Source: Zoroaster sp. YZ-2022
Taxonomy: Eukaryota > Echinodermata > Asteroidea > Forcipulatida > Zoroasteridae
Length of the DNA stretch: 64,000 bases
Assembly: GCA_029582265.1 (NCBI GenBank)
Contig: CM055820.1
Span: 16,698,485 to 16,762,484, forward strand
Reading direction: 5' to 3'
Part shown: positions 22,440 through 33,700 of the stretch, piece after piece
Position numbering within the stretch: position 1 is the stretch's first letter
How the letters are laid out: each line of letters starts with the position of its first letter
Translations under genes and position numbers: made by a program
The notes under the pieces: generated by a model
What the model saw: the letters and a program-made list of their open reading frames with translations, nothing else
What the model was told of the DNA's origin: nothing
The model's database searches: none

Positions 22440-23168
22440 AATGTAACAGCTCTGTATTCGTCCAAAGGACAAACACCTAATGTCGTACAGATCGTTAATT
22501 GTCAAAAAATATTTACAAAAAGGTGACCCCACTTTGACCTTTACGTACTGTCCAAACCGGAAGTGAAAGTTTAATATTTAAAAAAATCATATCTCAACAA
22601 CCACAAGAGGTAAATTGAAATTTTTTGCACCATTGTACAGATCGTTAATTGTCGAAAAATATTTACACAAAGGTGACCCTAATTTGACCTTACTTCCTGT
22701 CCAAACCGGAAGTCAACATTTAATATTTATGATCGATGTATGTAAAACCATCCGGTGAACAATAAAGATTCCGTGACCAGTTTTTAAAAAAAATCAGAAA
22801 TATTTTGAAATTTCAGGGTAATTAACATATGTTGGTCTTGAAATTCCCTTGTAACCTTGTTGAGGATCTTCTAGGTGTAGTATGAAGAGAAGTTTTATTC
22901 AATCATTATCATTCTTTTATTATACCATTGCATTTGAAATGAAGTTTGAATTTGGTGTAGGGCCTAATGTGATTAAGTTCAAATTATTGAAATGGACTTC
23001 AAACAAATCATCGTTGGTAACCACATCATATTTTACAGGGTACTCTTTAATATGAAAAACAAAAAATAATACAAACGGTTTCTTTAAAAATATTCTGACG
23101 TCATCATCACTGCCCTGATAAAACTCGAACACCTATGTGTTTGTAATATAACAAACACTTAAGTCTAG
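22440..23168 (+). mobile_element. Rolling-circle-type unit 1, 5'-truncated
   Basis: Starts with two copies of the 150-bp internal repeat. It ends in CTCGAACACCTATGTGTTTG…CAAACACTTAAGTCTAG (CTAG at 23165-23168) followed by T. This is the 3' terminus seen on all units: CGAACACC, hairpin with GTGTTTG/CAAACAC stem, short linker, CTAG. The 5' head is absent. Confidence 0.75.
22480..22735 (+). repeat. 150-bp internal repeats, block in unit 1 (2 copies)
   Basis: Each copy contains ATCATATCTCAACAACCACA, CAGATCGTTAATTGTC, GTGACCCCA…TTTGACC, and a CTTCCTGTCC…ACCGGAAGT palindrome. Two copies here, the first with the palindrome partly eroded. Confidence 0.8.
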
Positions 23169-23175
23169 TTTTTTT

Positions 23176-24891
23176 AGGTGTTCGAGCTACAGCGCGAGCA
23201 CCTATTGTTTTTGTTCGTTTTTAGGTGTTCGGGTATGCGCCCGAAACACCTATTGTTATTGTTCGTTTTTTTTTTAGGTGTTCGGGTATGCGCCCGAAAC
23301 ACCTATTGTTATTGTTCGGTTTTTTTTTTTTTTTTTTTTTTTTCTTCTCCTTCTTCTTCTTCTTCTTCTTTTCCGGATCGATTGTCTACAAAAAAACACA
23401 TACTTGCAAACTTCACATGAACTTGAAACTTGGCACATACTTAGAACATAACACGTAGATGAAACATAATTTGTCACGTCATTATTAGGTCATCAGATAT
23501 CGAATTTCGATCAATCATACTTTATTAGTTAAAACGTTTTGATTACGTTGCAAATGAAAGACTACACGGCTTTTCAACGCTAAAAAAGTGCGCCCTCTGT
23601 TGGTGAATGTAAATCAGCTCTGGTCGTGCTCATTATGTATGCATGTTTAAGGAATTGAGCGTACGCTAATATGGATTGTCGCTCTCTATCGGCAAAAACG
23701 ATTGTCTACAAAAACACATACTTGCAAACTTCACATGAACTTGAAACTTGGCATATACTTAAACTTAACACGTAGAAGAAACATAATTTGTGACGTCATG
23801 ATTAGGTCATCAGATATCGAATTACAATAAATCAAAGTTTAATATTTAAAAAAATCATATCTCAACAACCACAAAAGGTAAATTCACAATTTTTGTACCA
23901 TTGTATAGATTGTTAATTGTGGAAAAATATTTACACAAAGGTGACCCCAATTTGACCTTACTTCCTGTCCAAACCGGAAGTCAAATTTTAATATTTAACA
24001 AAAATCATATCTCAACAACCACAAGAGATAAATTCACAATTCTTTCACCATTGTACAGATCGTTAATTGTCAAAAAATATTTTCAAAAAAGTGACCCCAA
24101 TTTGACCTTTACTTCCTGTCCAAACCGGAAGTCAAAGTTTAATATTTAACAAAAATCATATCTCAACAACCACAAGAGATAAATTCACAATTCTTTCACA
24201 TTGTACAGATCGTTAATTGTCAAAATATATTTAAACAAAGGTGACCCCAATTTGACCTTTACTTCCTGTCCAAACCGGAAGTCAAAGTTAAATATTAAAA
24301 AAAATCATATCTCAACAACCACAAGAGAGAAATTCACAATTCTTTCACTATTGTACAGATCGTAAATTGTCAAATAATATTTAGAAAAGGTGACCCCAAT
24401 TTGACCTTACTTCCTGTCCAAACCGGAAGTGAAAGTTTAATATTTAAAAATCATATCTCAACAACAACAAGAGGTAAATTAACATTTTTGCACCATTGTA
24501 CAGATTGTTAATTGTCAAAAATATTTACAAAACATGACCCTAATTTGACCTTTACTTCCTGTCCAAACCGGAAGTCAAAGTTTAATATTAAAAAATCGTA
24601 TCTCAACAACCACAAGAGGTAAATTAAAAATTGTTGTACCATTGTACAGATCGTTAATTGTCAAAAAATATTTATACCCCAATTTGACCTTACTTCCTGT
24701 CCAAACCGGAAGTCAAAGTTTAATATTAAAATAATTTCTAAATTCAGTATTGTATTGTATTCAAATAAACTTCTCGCGAGAACTTCAACAGACGTTAACA
24801 TTTGACTTCTCCAACACTTCGAATTTATGACGTAACCATTTTAACTTCAACCGAACACCTTGTTTTTGTTATGACAAAAACTTATATCTAG
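23176..24891 (+). mobile_element. Rolling-circle-type unit 2, with three palindromic heads
   Basis: Opens with three successive 5' heads at 23176-23203, 23223-23251 and 23276-23304. Each is an imperfect palindrome (AGGTGTTCG … CG[AG]…CACCT) following a T-run and followed by CTATTGTTATTGTTCG. Then come a T-tract and TTC microsatellite, TTCCGGATCGATTGTC, a segment containing GCGCCCTCTGTTGGTGAATG, six internal 150-bp repeats, a TATTGTATTGTATTC block, and the 3' terminus CCGAACACCTTG, hairpin GTTTTTG/CAAAAAC, ATATCTAG (CTAG 24888-24891). The 3' CGAACACCT is the complement of the head's AGGTGTTCG. Subterminal inverted repeats, a microsatellite and a 3' hairpin ending in CTAG before T match Helentron/Helitron2-type non-autonomous elements. 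Confidence 0.8.
23830..24725 (+). repeat. 150-bp internal repeats, block in unit 2 (6 copies)
   Basis: Six copies spaced about 145-150 bases apart, marked by CCAAACCGGAAGT near 23966, 24117, 24267, 24417, 24564 and 24702. Small deletions vary the period. Confidence 0.85.
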
Positions 24892-24892
24892 T

Positions 24893-27115
24893 TAGGTGTT
24901 CGGGTATGCACCCGAAACACCTATTGTTTTTGTTCGGTTTTTTAGGTGTTCGGGTATGCGCCCGAAACACCTATTGTTATTGTTCGGTTTTTTTTTTTTT
25001 TTTTTTTTTCTCCTTCTTCTTCTTCTTCTTCTTCTTCTTTTCCGGATCGATTGTCTACAAAAAAACACATACTTGCAAACTTCATATGAACTTGAAACTT
25101 GGCATATACTTAGAACATAACACGTAGATGAAACATAATTTGTTACGTCATTATTAGGTCATCAGATATCGAATTTCGATAAATCAAAAGATATTAGCTA
25201 AAACGTTTCACTTACGTTGCATGAATCAAGCAGCTACATGTATACGCGGCGCTGCACGATCTTTGGTTACAATGGAGCTCCATGTACAATCGACGCTGTT
25301 AGTGTTAGGTCTTGGAATTCGTGTGAAAATGGATTGCCAACGATCTTTGGTTACAATGGAGCTCCATGTACAATCGAATCAACGCGCACTGTTTGTTACA
25401 GTGTGTTACTGTATTTCGTGTACAAATGGATCGCCAACACAGATACAGTCATAAAGGGTAGGTATCTTGAATTTAATTTTTAAGAGGATTTCCTGTATTT
25501 ATCTTCGTGTTTTATAGAAGAAAGGCCATTTCTTTAGAGGGACTACAGAGTTCGTCGTTGCATTGTACCTGTTTAACTTAACGTTACTCGTTAGTTAGGC
25601 CTACGTAGGGGCTACGTGAACATACTTTGGACAGTAAACAACTCCAGTTTTCTAACAAAATATGAACAGATGTCACCAAAATGTATTTAGAATATAAATA
25701 AGGATAGGAAAATTCAGTTGTTAAGGTTATGGCAATTTTTCAGAAGAAATTTTATGCCATATTTTGTAATTTTGTGGCTCCAAAATCTTCAGTTTGTGCA
25801 CAAATTAACATTAACTAGTGATTTACTGCATTCACAATTTTTGTACCATTGTACAGATCGCTAATTGTCAAAAGATATTTACAAAAAGATGACCCCAATT
25901 TGGCCTTACTTCCTATCCAAACCGGAAGTCAAAGTTTAATATTAAAAAAAAAACCATCTCAACAACCACAAGAGGTAAATTCACAATTTTTGTACCATTG
26001 TACAGACCGATTTGACCTTACTTCCTGTCCAAACCGGAAGTCAAAGTTTAATATAAAAAAAAATCATATCTCAACAACCACAACAGGTAAATGGACATTC
26101 TTTGCACTATTGTATAGATTGTTAATTGTCGAAAAATATTTACAAAAACATGACCCCAATTTGACCTTACTTCCTGTCCAAACCGGAAGTCAAAGTTTAA
26201 CATTAAAAAATATTCATATCTCAACAACCACAAGAGGTAAATTCACAATTTTTGTACCATTGTACAGATCGTTAATTGTCAAAAAATATTTACAAAAAGG
26301 TGACCCCAATTTGACCTTACTTCCTGTCCAAACCGGAAGTCAAAGTTTAATATTTAAAAAAAATAATATCTCAACAACCACAAGAGGTAAATTCAAAATT
26401 TTTGTACCATTATACAGATTGTTAATTGTCGAAAAATATTTACACAAAGGTGACCCCAATTTGACCTTACTTCCTGTCCAAACCGGAAGTCAAAGTTTAA
26501 CATTAAAAAAAATCATATCTCAACAACCACAAGAGGTAAATTCACAATTTTTGTACCATTGTACAGATCGTTAATTGTCAAAAAATATTTACAAAAAGGT
26601 GACCCCAATTTGACCTTACTTCCTGTCCAAACCGGAAGTCAAAGTTTAATATTTACAAAAAATAATATCTCAACAACCACAAGAGGTAAATTCACAAATT
26701 TGGTACCATTATACAGATCGTTAATTGTCAAAAAATATTTATACCCCAATTTGACCTTACTTCCTGTCCAAACCGGAAGTGAAAGTTTAATATTTAAAAA
26801 AATCATATCTCAACAACCACAGGAGGTAAATTGACATTTTTGTACCATTGTACATATTGTTAATTGTCAAAAGTATTTACACAAAGGTGACCCCAATTTG
26901 ACCTTACTTCCTGTCCAAACCGGAAGTCAAAGTTTAATATTAAAATAATTTCTAAATTCAGTATTGTATTGTATTCAAATAAACTTCTCGCGAGAACTTC
27001 AACAGACGTTAACATTTGACTTCTCCAACACTTCGAATTTATGACGTAACCATTTTAACTTCAACCGAACACCTTGTTTTTGTTGTGACAAAAACTTATA
27101 TCTAGTTTTCTTTTT
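24893..27115 (+). mobile_element. Rolling-circle-type unit 3, with two palindromic heads
   Basis: Joined directly to the CTAG of unit 2. Two heads lie at 24894-24922 and 24944-24972 (AGGTGTTCGGG…CCCGAAACACCT), then T-tract, TTC repeat and the common TTCCGGATCGATTGTC block. About 25210-25830 is a private insert with the 37-base segment ACGATCTTTGGTTACAATGG… occurring twice (25256 and 25340). Eight 150-bp repeats follow, then the standard 3' terminus with hairpin and CTAG at 27112-27115. Confidence 0.8.
25830..26945 (+). repeat. 150-bp internal repeats, block in unit 3 (8 copies)
   Basis: Eight copies, several exactly 150 bases (50 codons). Hence an apparent reading frame stays open for 241 codons (25849-26574) and repeats a 50-residue motif with DPNLTLLPVQTGSQSL. 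This is a by-product of the period, not a gene. Confidence 0.85.
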
Positions 27116-28336
27116 TTTTTCTTCTTCTTTTCCGGATAGATTGTCTACAAAAAATACATACTTGCAAACTTCACATGAACTTCAAACTTGGCATATACTT
27201 AGAACTTAACACGTAGATGAAACACGAGTTGTGACGTCATGATTAGGTCATCAGATATCGAATTACGATAAACCAAAATTTAATATTTAAAAAAATCATA
27301 TCTCAACAACCACAAGAGGTAAATTCACAATTTTTGTACCATTGTACAGATCGTTAATTGTCAAAATATATTTACAAAAAGGTGACCCCAATTTGACCTT
27401 ACTTCCTGTCCAAACCGGAAGTCAAAATTTAATATTTAAAAAAATCATATCTCAACAACCAGAATAGGTAAATTGACATTTTTGGAACCATTATATAGAT
27501 TGTTAATTGTCGAAAAAAATTTACAAAAATGTGACCCTAATTTGACCTTAATTCCTGTCCAAACCGGAAGTCAAAGTTTAATATTGAAAAAATCATATCT
27601 CAACAACCACAAGAGGGAAATTCACAATTTGTATACCATTGTACAGATCGTTAATTGTCAAAAAATATTTACAAAAAGGTGACCCCAATTTGACCTAACT
27701 TTCTGTCCAAACCGGAAGTCAAAGTTTAATATTTAACAAAATCATATCTCAACAACCACAAGAGGTAAATTCACAATTTTGGTACCATTGTACAGATCGT
27801 TAATTGTTAAAATATATTTACAAAAAGGTGACCCCAATTTGACCTTACTTCCTGTCCAAACCGGAAGTCAAAGTTTAATATTTAACAAAATCATATCTCA
27901 ACAGCCACAAGAGATAAATTGACATTTTTGCACCATTGTATAGATCGTTAATTGTCGAAAAATATTTATAGGTGACTAATTTGACCTTACTTCCTGTCCA
28001 AACCGGAAGTCAAAGTTTAATATTTAAAAAATCATATCTCAACAACCACAAAAGGTAAATTGACATTTTTTGCACCATTGTATAGATTGTTAATTGTCGA
28101 AAAATATTTACACAAAGGTGACCCCAATTTGACCTTACTTCCTGTCCAAACCGGAAGTCAATGTTTAATATTAAAATAATTTCTAAATTCAGTATTGTAT
28201 TGTATTCAAATAAACTTCTCGCGAGAACTTCAACATACGTTAACATTTGACTTCTCCAACACTTCGAATTGATGACGTAACCATTTTAACTTCAACCGAA
28301 CACCTAGTGTTTGTTCAAACAAACACTTATATCTAG
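27116..28336 (+). mobile_element. Rolling-circle-type unit 4, headless
   Basis: Begins immediately after the CTAG of unit 3 with a T/TTC tract, without the palindromic head. Six 150-bp repeats follow. The 3' terminus is CCGAACACCTAGTGTTTG…CAAACACTTATATCTAG (CTAG 28333-28336). The hairpin stem here is GTGTTTG/CAAACAC instead of GTTTTTG/CAAAAAC. Confidence 0.75.
27275..28170 (+). repeat. 150-bp internal repeats, block in unit 4 (6 copies)
   Basis: Six copies with the same palindrome-bearing unit; two show short deletions in the AAATATTTA…GGTGAC part. Confidence 0.85.
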
Positions 28337-29460
28337 TTTTTTATTTTTCTTCTCCTTCTTCTTCTTCTTCTTCTTTTTCCGGATCGATTGTCTACAAAAA
28401 CACATACTTGCAAACTTCACATGAACTTGAAACTTGGCACATACTTAGAACATAACACGTAGATGAAACATAATTTGTCACGTCATTATTAGGTCATCAG
28501 ATATCGAATTTCGATCAATCATACTTTATTAGTTAAAACGTTTTGATTACGTTGCAAATGAAAGACTACACGGCTTTTTCAACGCTAAAAAAGTGCGCCC
28601 TCTGTTGGTGAATGTAAATCAGCTCTGGTCGTGCTCATTATGTATGCATGTTTAAGGAATTGAGCGTACGCTAATATGGATTGTCGCTCTCTATCGGCAA
28701 AAACGATTGTCTACAAAAACACATACTTGCAAACTTCACATGAACTTGAAACTTGGCATATACTTAGAACTTAACACGTAGATGAAACAAAATTTGTGAC
28801 GTCATGATTAGGTCATCAGATATCGAATTACAATAAATCAAAGTTTAATATTTAAAAAAATCATATCTCAACAACCACAAAAGGTAAATTCACAATTTTT
28901 GTACCATTGTATAGATTGTTAATTGTCAAAAAATATTTACACAAAGGTGACCCCAATTTGACCTTACTTCCTGTCCAAACCGGAAGTCAAAGTTTAATGT
29001 TTAACAAAATCATATCTCCACAACCACAAGAGGTAAATTGACATTTTTTGTATCATTGTATAGATTGTTAATTGTCGAAAAATATTTACACAAAGGTGAT
29101 CCAATTTGACCTTACTTCCTGTCCAAACCGGAAGTCAAAGTTTAATATTTAAAAATCATATCTCAACAACTACAAGAGGTAAATTCACAATTTTTGTACC
29201 ATTGCACAGATCGTTAATTGTCAAAAAATATTTACAAAAAGGTGACCCCAATTTGACCTTACTTCCTGTCCAAACCGGAAGTCAAAGTTTAATATTAATA
29301 TAATTTCTAAATTCAGTATTGTATTGTATTCAAATAAACTTCTCGCGAGAACTTCAACAGACGTTAACATTTGACTTCTCCAACACTTCGAATTTATGAC
29401 GTAACCATTTTAACTTCAACCGAACACCTTGTTTTTGTTGTGACAAAAACTTATATCTAG
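28337..29460 (+). mobile_element. Rolling-circle-type unit 5, headless
   Basis: Starts after the CTAG of unit 4 with a T/TTC tract. It has the same order of blocks as unit 2, including the GCGCCCTCTGTTGGTG segment between two copies of the ACATACTTGCAAACTTCAC block. Three 150-bp repeats follow, then the GTTTTTG/CAAAAAC hairpin and CTAG at 29457-29460. Confidence 0.75.
28830..29300 (+). repeat. 150-bp internal repeats, block in unit 5 (3 copies)
   Basis: Three copies before the TATTGTATTGTATTC block. Confidence 0.85.
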
Positions 29461-30791
29461 TTTTTTTTTGTTTTTTTTTGCTTCTCCTTCTACTTCTTCT
29501 TCTTCTTCTTTTCCGGATCGGATTGTCTACAAAAAAACACATACTTGCAAACTTCATATGAACTTGAAACTTGGCACATACTTAGAACATAACACGTAGA
29601 TGAAACATAATTTGTGACGTCATTATTAGGTCATCAGATATCGAATTTCGATCAATCATTCTTTATTAGTTAAAACGTTTTGATTACGTTGCAAATGAAA
29701 GATCTACACGGCTTTTTCAACGCTAAAAAAGTGCGCCCTCTGTTGGTGAATGTAAATCAGCTCTGGTCGTGCTCATTATGTATGCATGTAAAAATCATAT
29801 CGCAACAACCACAACAGGTAAATTGACAGTTTTTGCACCATTGTACAGATTGTTAATTGTCAAAAAATATTTACACAAAGGTGACCCCAATTTGACCTTA
29901 CTTCCTGTCCAAACCGGAAGTCAAAGTTTAATGTTTAAAAAAATCATATCTCAACAATCACAACAGGTAAATTGACAGTTTTTGCACCATTGTACAGATT
30001 GTTAATTGTCAAAAAATATTTACACAAAGGTGACCCCAATTTGACCTTACTTCCTGTCCAAACCGGAAGTCAATGTTTAATGTTTAAAAAAATCATATCT
30101 CAACAATCACAACAGGTAAATTGACAGTTTTTGCACCATTGTACAGATTGTTAATTGTCAAAAAATATTTACACAAAGGTGACCCCAATTTGACCTTACT
30201 TCCTGTCCAAACCGGAAGTCAAAGTTTAATGTTTAAAAAAAATCATATCTCCACAACCACAAGAGGTAAATTGATATTTTTTGTATCATTGTATAGATTG
30301 TTAATTGTCGAAAAATAATTACACAAAGGTGATCCCAATTTGACCTTACTTCCTGTCCAAACCGGAAGTCAAAGTTTAATATTTAAAAAAATCATATCTC
30401 AACAACTACAAGAGGTAAATTCACAATTTTTGTACCATTGCACAGATCGTTAATTGTCAAAAAATATTTACAAAAAGGTGACCCCAATTTGACCTTACTT
30501 CCTGTCCAAACCGGAAGACAAGTTTAATATTTTAAAAATTCATATCTCAACAACCACAAGGGGTAAATTCACAATCTTTCCACTATTGTACAGATTGTTA
30601 ATTGTCAAAAATGTTTACAAAAACATGACTCAATTTGACCTTTACTTACTGTCTAAACCGGAAGTCAAAGTTTAATATTAAAACAAATAATGATGCAAAG
30701 TTTCTTTTAAAAACATTCTGACGTCGTCATCACTGCCCTGACAAAACTCGAACACCTATGTGTTTGTATTATCACAAACACTGCCGTCTAG
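29461..30791 (+). mobile_element. Rolling-circle-type unit 6, headless
   Basis: T/TTC tract, common 5' block, GCGCCCTCTGTTGGTG segment, six 150-bp repeats, then CTCGAACACCTATGTGTTTG…CACAAACACTGCCGTCTAG (CTAG 30788-30791). The 3' terminus is of the unit 1 / unit 10 type, distinct from that of units 2-5. Confidence 0.75.
29790..30680 (+). repeat. 150-bp internal repeats, block in unit 6 (6 copies)
   Basis: Six copies. The first three carry the variant CAACAGGTAAATTGACAG and look more alike than copies in other units, suggesting local amplification. Confidence 0.85.
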
Positions 30792-33700
30792 TTTTCTTTT
30801 TTCTTCTTCTTTTCCGGATAGATTGTCTACAAAAAATACATACTTGCAAACTTCACATGAACTTCAAACTTGGCATATACTTAGAACATAACACGTAGAT
30901 GAAACTAGAGTTGTAACGTCATGATTAGGTCATCAGATATCGATTTTCGATAGATCAAACTAATATCTAAAACGTTTCACTTACGTTTCACCTCTGTTGG
31001 TGAATCTAAATCAGCTCTGGTCGTGCTTATTATGTATGCATGTTTAAGGAATTGAGCATTTACGCTTCGGAAATGCAATTGACTCGGCTATCGTGACCCC
31101 TGAAAAAATTGTGTTTCTGATCAATTCGTTTCGCATAATGTATTATGTGATTGACTAAAATCCTTTTTAGTTTTTTTTTAATGTCAGCATAATCTATTTA
31201 TTCTGAAAAAGGTCACTTTATTAATAGCTCTTTTCGAGGTCGTTGAATCGATTAACTGCCACATGTTTCAACAGTTGGGTGCATCATGGAGGTGCGGAGA
31301 AAACCTTCCACAAAAGCGAGTTTTTCACTATTTTCTGAATTTTTCCTATCACCAGTGCATGTTTCATCGTTGAAAACAGACATTATTATGCACACTTAAT
31401 TGGAGGTAAGTCTGGGCAATGACAAATTTACGAGAATCTTTGATTTAAAAATTAGCATTTTAACCGGCTTCAGACATGTTAGATGTGTTGTAACGCGTTG
31501 GTTGATGCATACAGCATGCATAGGTTGATGACAGCGCAGTCAGTAATGTGTACGGTATGGGCGCCAGTGAATGGTACTAGTACTTTAAACGTTGGGACTA
31601 ATTTAGCGGGTACCCGGTTTTATGTAAACAAAGTATGCTTAAAATTATTACGTGGGTTTTCCTCCATGACTCTTTTGAAATACTTAGACTAGTGCCTGTG
31701 GTGGTAAATAGTCTGTAACGTTAGGAGAGTGAAGCCTAGGCATGAGTACAATTAGTTAAATTTAAAAAAAAATTATGCTAACGTTAGATGTGTTATCAAT
31801 AGGATGTAGTCAGTGTAATAATATCTAATGTTAGCTCTGTGAAATTAAATAATTGATTAATTTAAACAAACAAATAAATAGTCTGAACAGTGAACAACAA
31901 TGTTTAAGGGCTGAAAACATTAAAAACATTAGTAGTAGTACAGCTGGACATGTCTACCAATGTCATGCATGTATACTATAATACATGCAGGTACTTTGTA
32001 AATTATGTATGTCGCAATATTCTCCGACAAGTCAGAGTTTATTAGCAAAGGTACATTTTAAATAATTTTGGTTGACACTAATAATATTTACAACAACAAT
32101 CATGACATTTAGGGAAAACTTGTAGCTTTGCATGGTGAAGAAGATAAGTAAGAATATTTGCAGTGACACCATGTGGAATACGCTAGTGAGTAGTAATTAG
32201 TTCTGAAAAGAAGTAGAGGTTACAACTTGACATTTTGATCAGTATGCTCTGATCGTCCTCAGGATTTACTACTCAATAGAGAATTTCACATGGTGTCACC
32301 GTAATTAGTCTTGCTTAATCATGAAATTTAACAAGTATCATTTATGATACTTTTCAGAATTTGTGATCACATGAAATCATGAAATGGTTTTGAATACAAC
32401 AAAATAAAACATGCTTATTTTGAGTTTAATTTTCTTTTCACAGCTAATCTTCCTAGATGGAACTCCCTCAATTCTGGTGTGGCGATGGTTTGATCACTGT
32501 ATGGGAACATTGCAAACAGTAGGATTAGCTGCAAAGGTAAGAGTTATGTCATATTAGGAAACAGTCCGGCAATGGGTTAGAAATGAACAGACTTTACAGA
32601 TACTTTTATTGTTTTAAGTAGCAAACTCTTTGTATGTGTAAAACCGTACCATGAAATTGCTGTAAAGGGAAGTTACAACAACGGTAAATCTAAAAACCTA
32701 TAAATCAATCATCCTGAGAAATGATTTGGTTTTCATGTTAGAGAAAAGAGGAATCGTTGTCAAAAACGGAAAAAACATGTAACAGTTTTTGCTTATATTT
32801 TTTACAAGGATGTGTTAGTACCATAATTATACCAATGTTGTACATTCCCTTTATTTTTACATTCCCTTTATTTTTATATTGCATTTTTAGATACATGGAC
32901 CCCAAAATGTAAGTAAATAAGGCCCTGAACTATTTGACCGATGAAAGATTTTCTAGAGATTTGATGTAACAATGAAAAACCACAAATGATACACGAGGTA
33001 GTGCATCCCATGTGTATGTATACATACATGTACATATGTGTAAAACAATGTTTTTTTCTTATTTTTGACAGATCTTTATGCATGCCCTTATTCCTGGTAT
33101 TGTGGTGGTGTGATGGCACTGCATGATGCTTAACAACTTTTGCAGAGGATCTTTCATTCCGTGAACTTCACGTCCTGCAATGTTGAATTCAGTATGTACC
33201 AGCTTGCCACCTTATGGCACCTCCAGTAGACCAATTTCTACTTTATACATACATGTAAATGTAGCTTTGGGCCAATGTTGATTCCAGAGAAACTTCAGTA
33301 AATTCAGTAAATTCAGTAAATCAGAGTACAATGTCTGTGTCAAAACAGCATGGAGTCAAGGAGTTGAACAATTGTAATATCTTGAGTGTAGGAAAAACTG
33401 AACAATATCCGTACTATTGCGCGGGATTTCTGTAAAAAGAGGATGGATGATAAATCTGATGTCGCGTACATCTGCAAACATTTGAACTAAACCTGTCCTA
33501 AATCAGTGCACTATGACATTCAAGTTAATCGTCCTTTTGGAGCTAAACACTGTTCATCAGTACATCATTGTTATGATTCAAAATATTCTTGAAAATATTT
33601 TTCTGTGTACTCACCTAGGCCCAATATCAGTGCTGCTTAGTTTATAGTTATACCCATGAACTTGTTTTGTGTGGGTTGGGTGAAACAACTTTTGTGGTAT

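Noticed and set aside
23320..23380. TTC/T tracts as polyadenylation-derived retroposon tails
   Set aside because: They sit at the 5' side of units that end in a hairpin and CTAG, in the same place in every unit, so they are part of the rolling-circle element design.
25849..26574. 241-codon open frame as a repeat-protein gene
   Set aside because: The frame is open only because the satellite period is 150 bp. The same DNA repeat continues outside the frame with indels, and no domain is recognised.
33065..33250. Possible further captured exon after TTTTTGACAG in units 7 and 8
   Set aside because: Frames beginning at this acceptor hit stops within about 14 codons, and no donor restores a frame compatible with the 93-bp exon-like segment.
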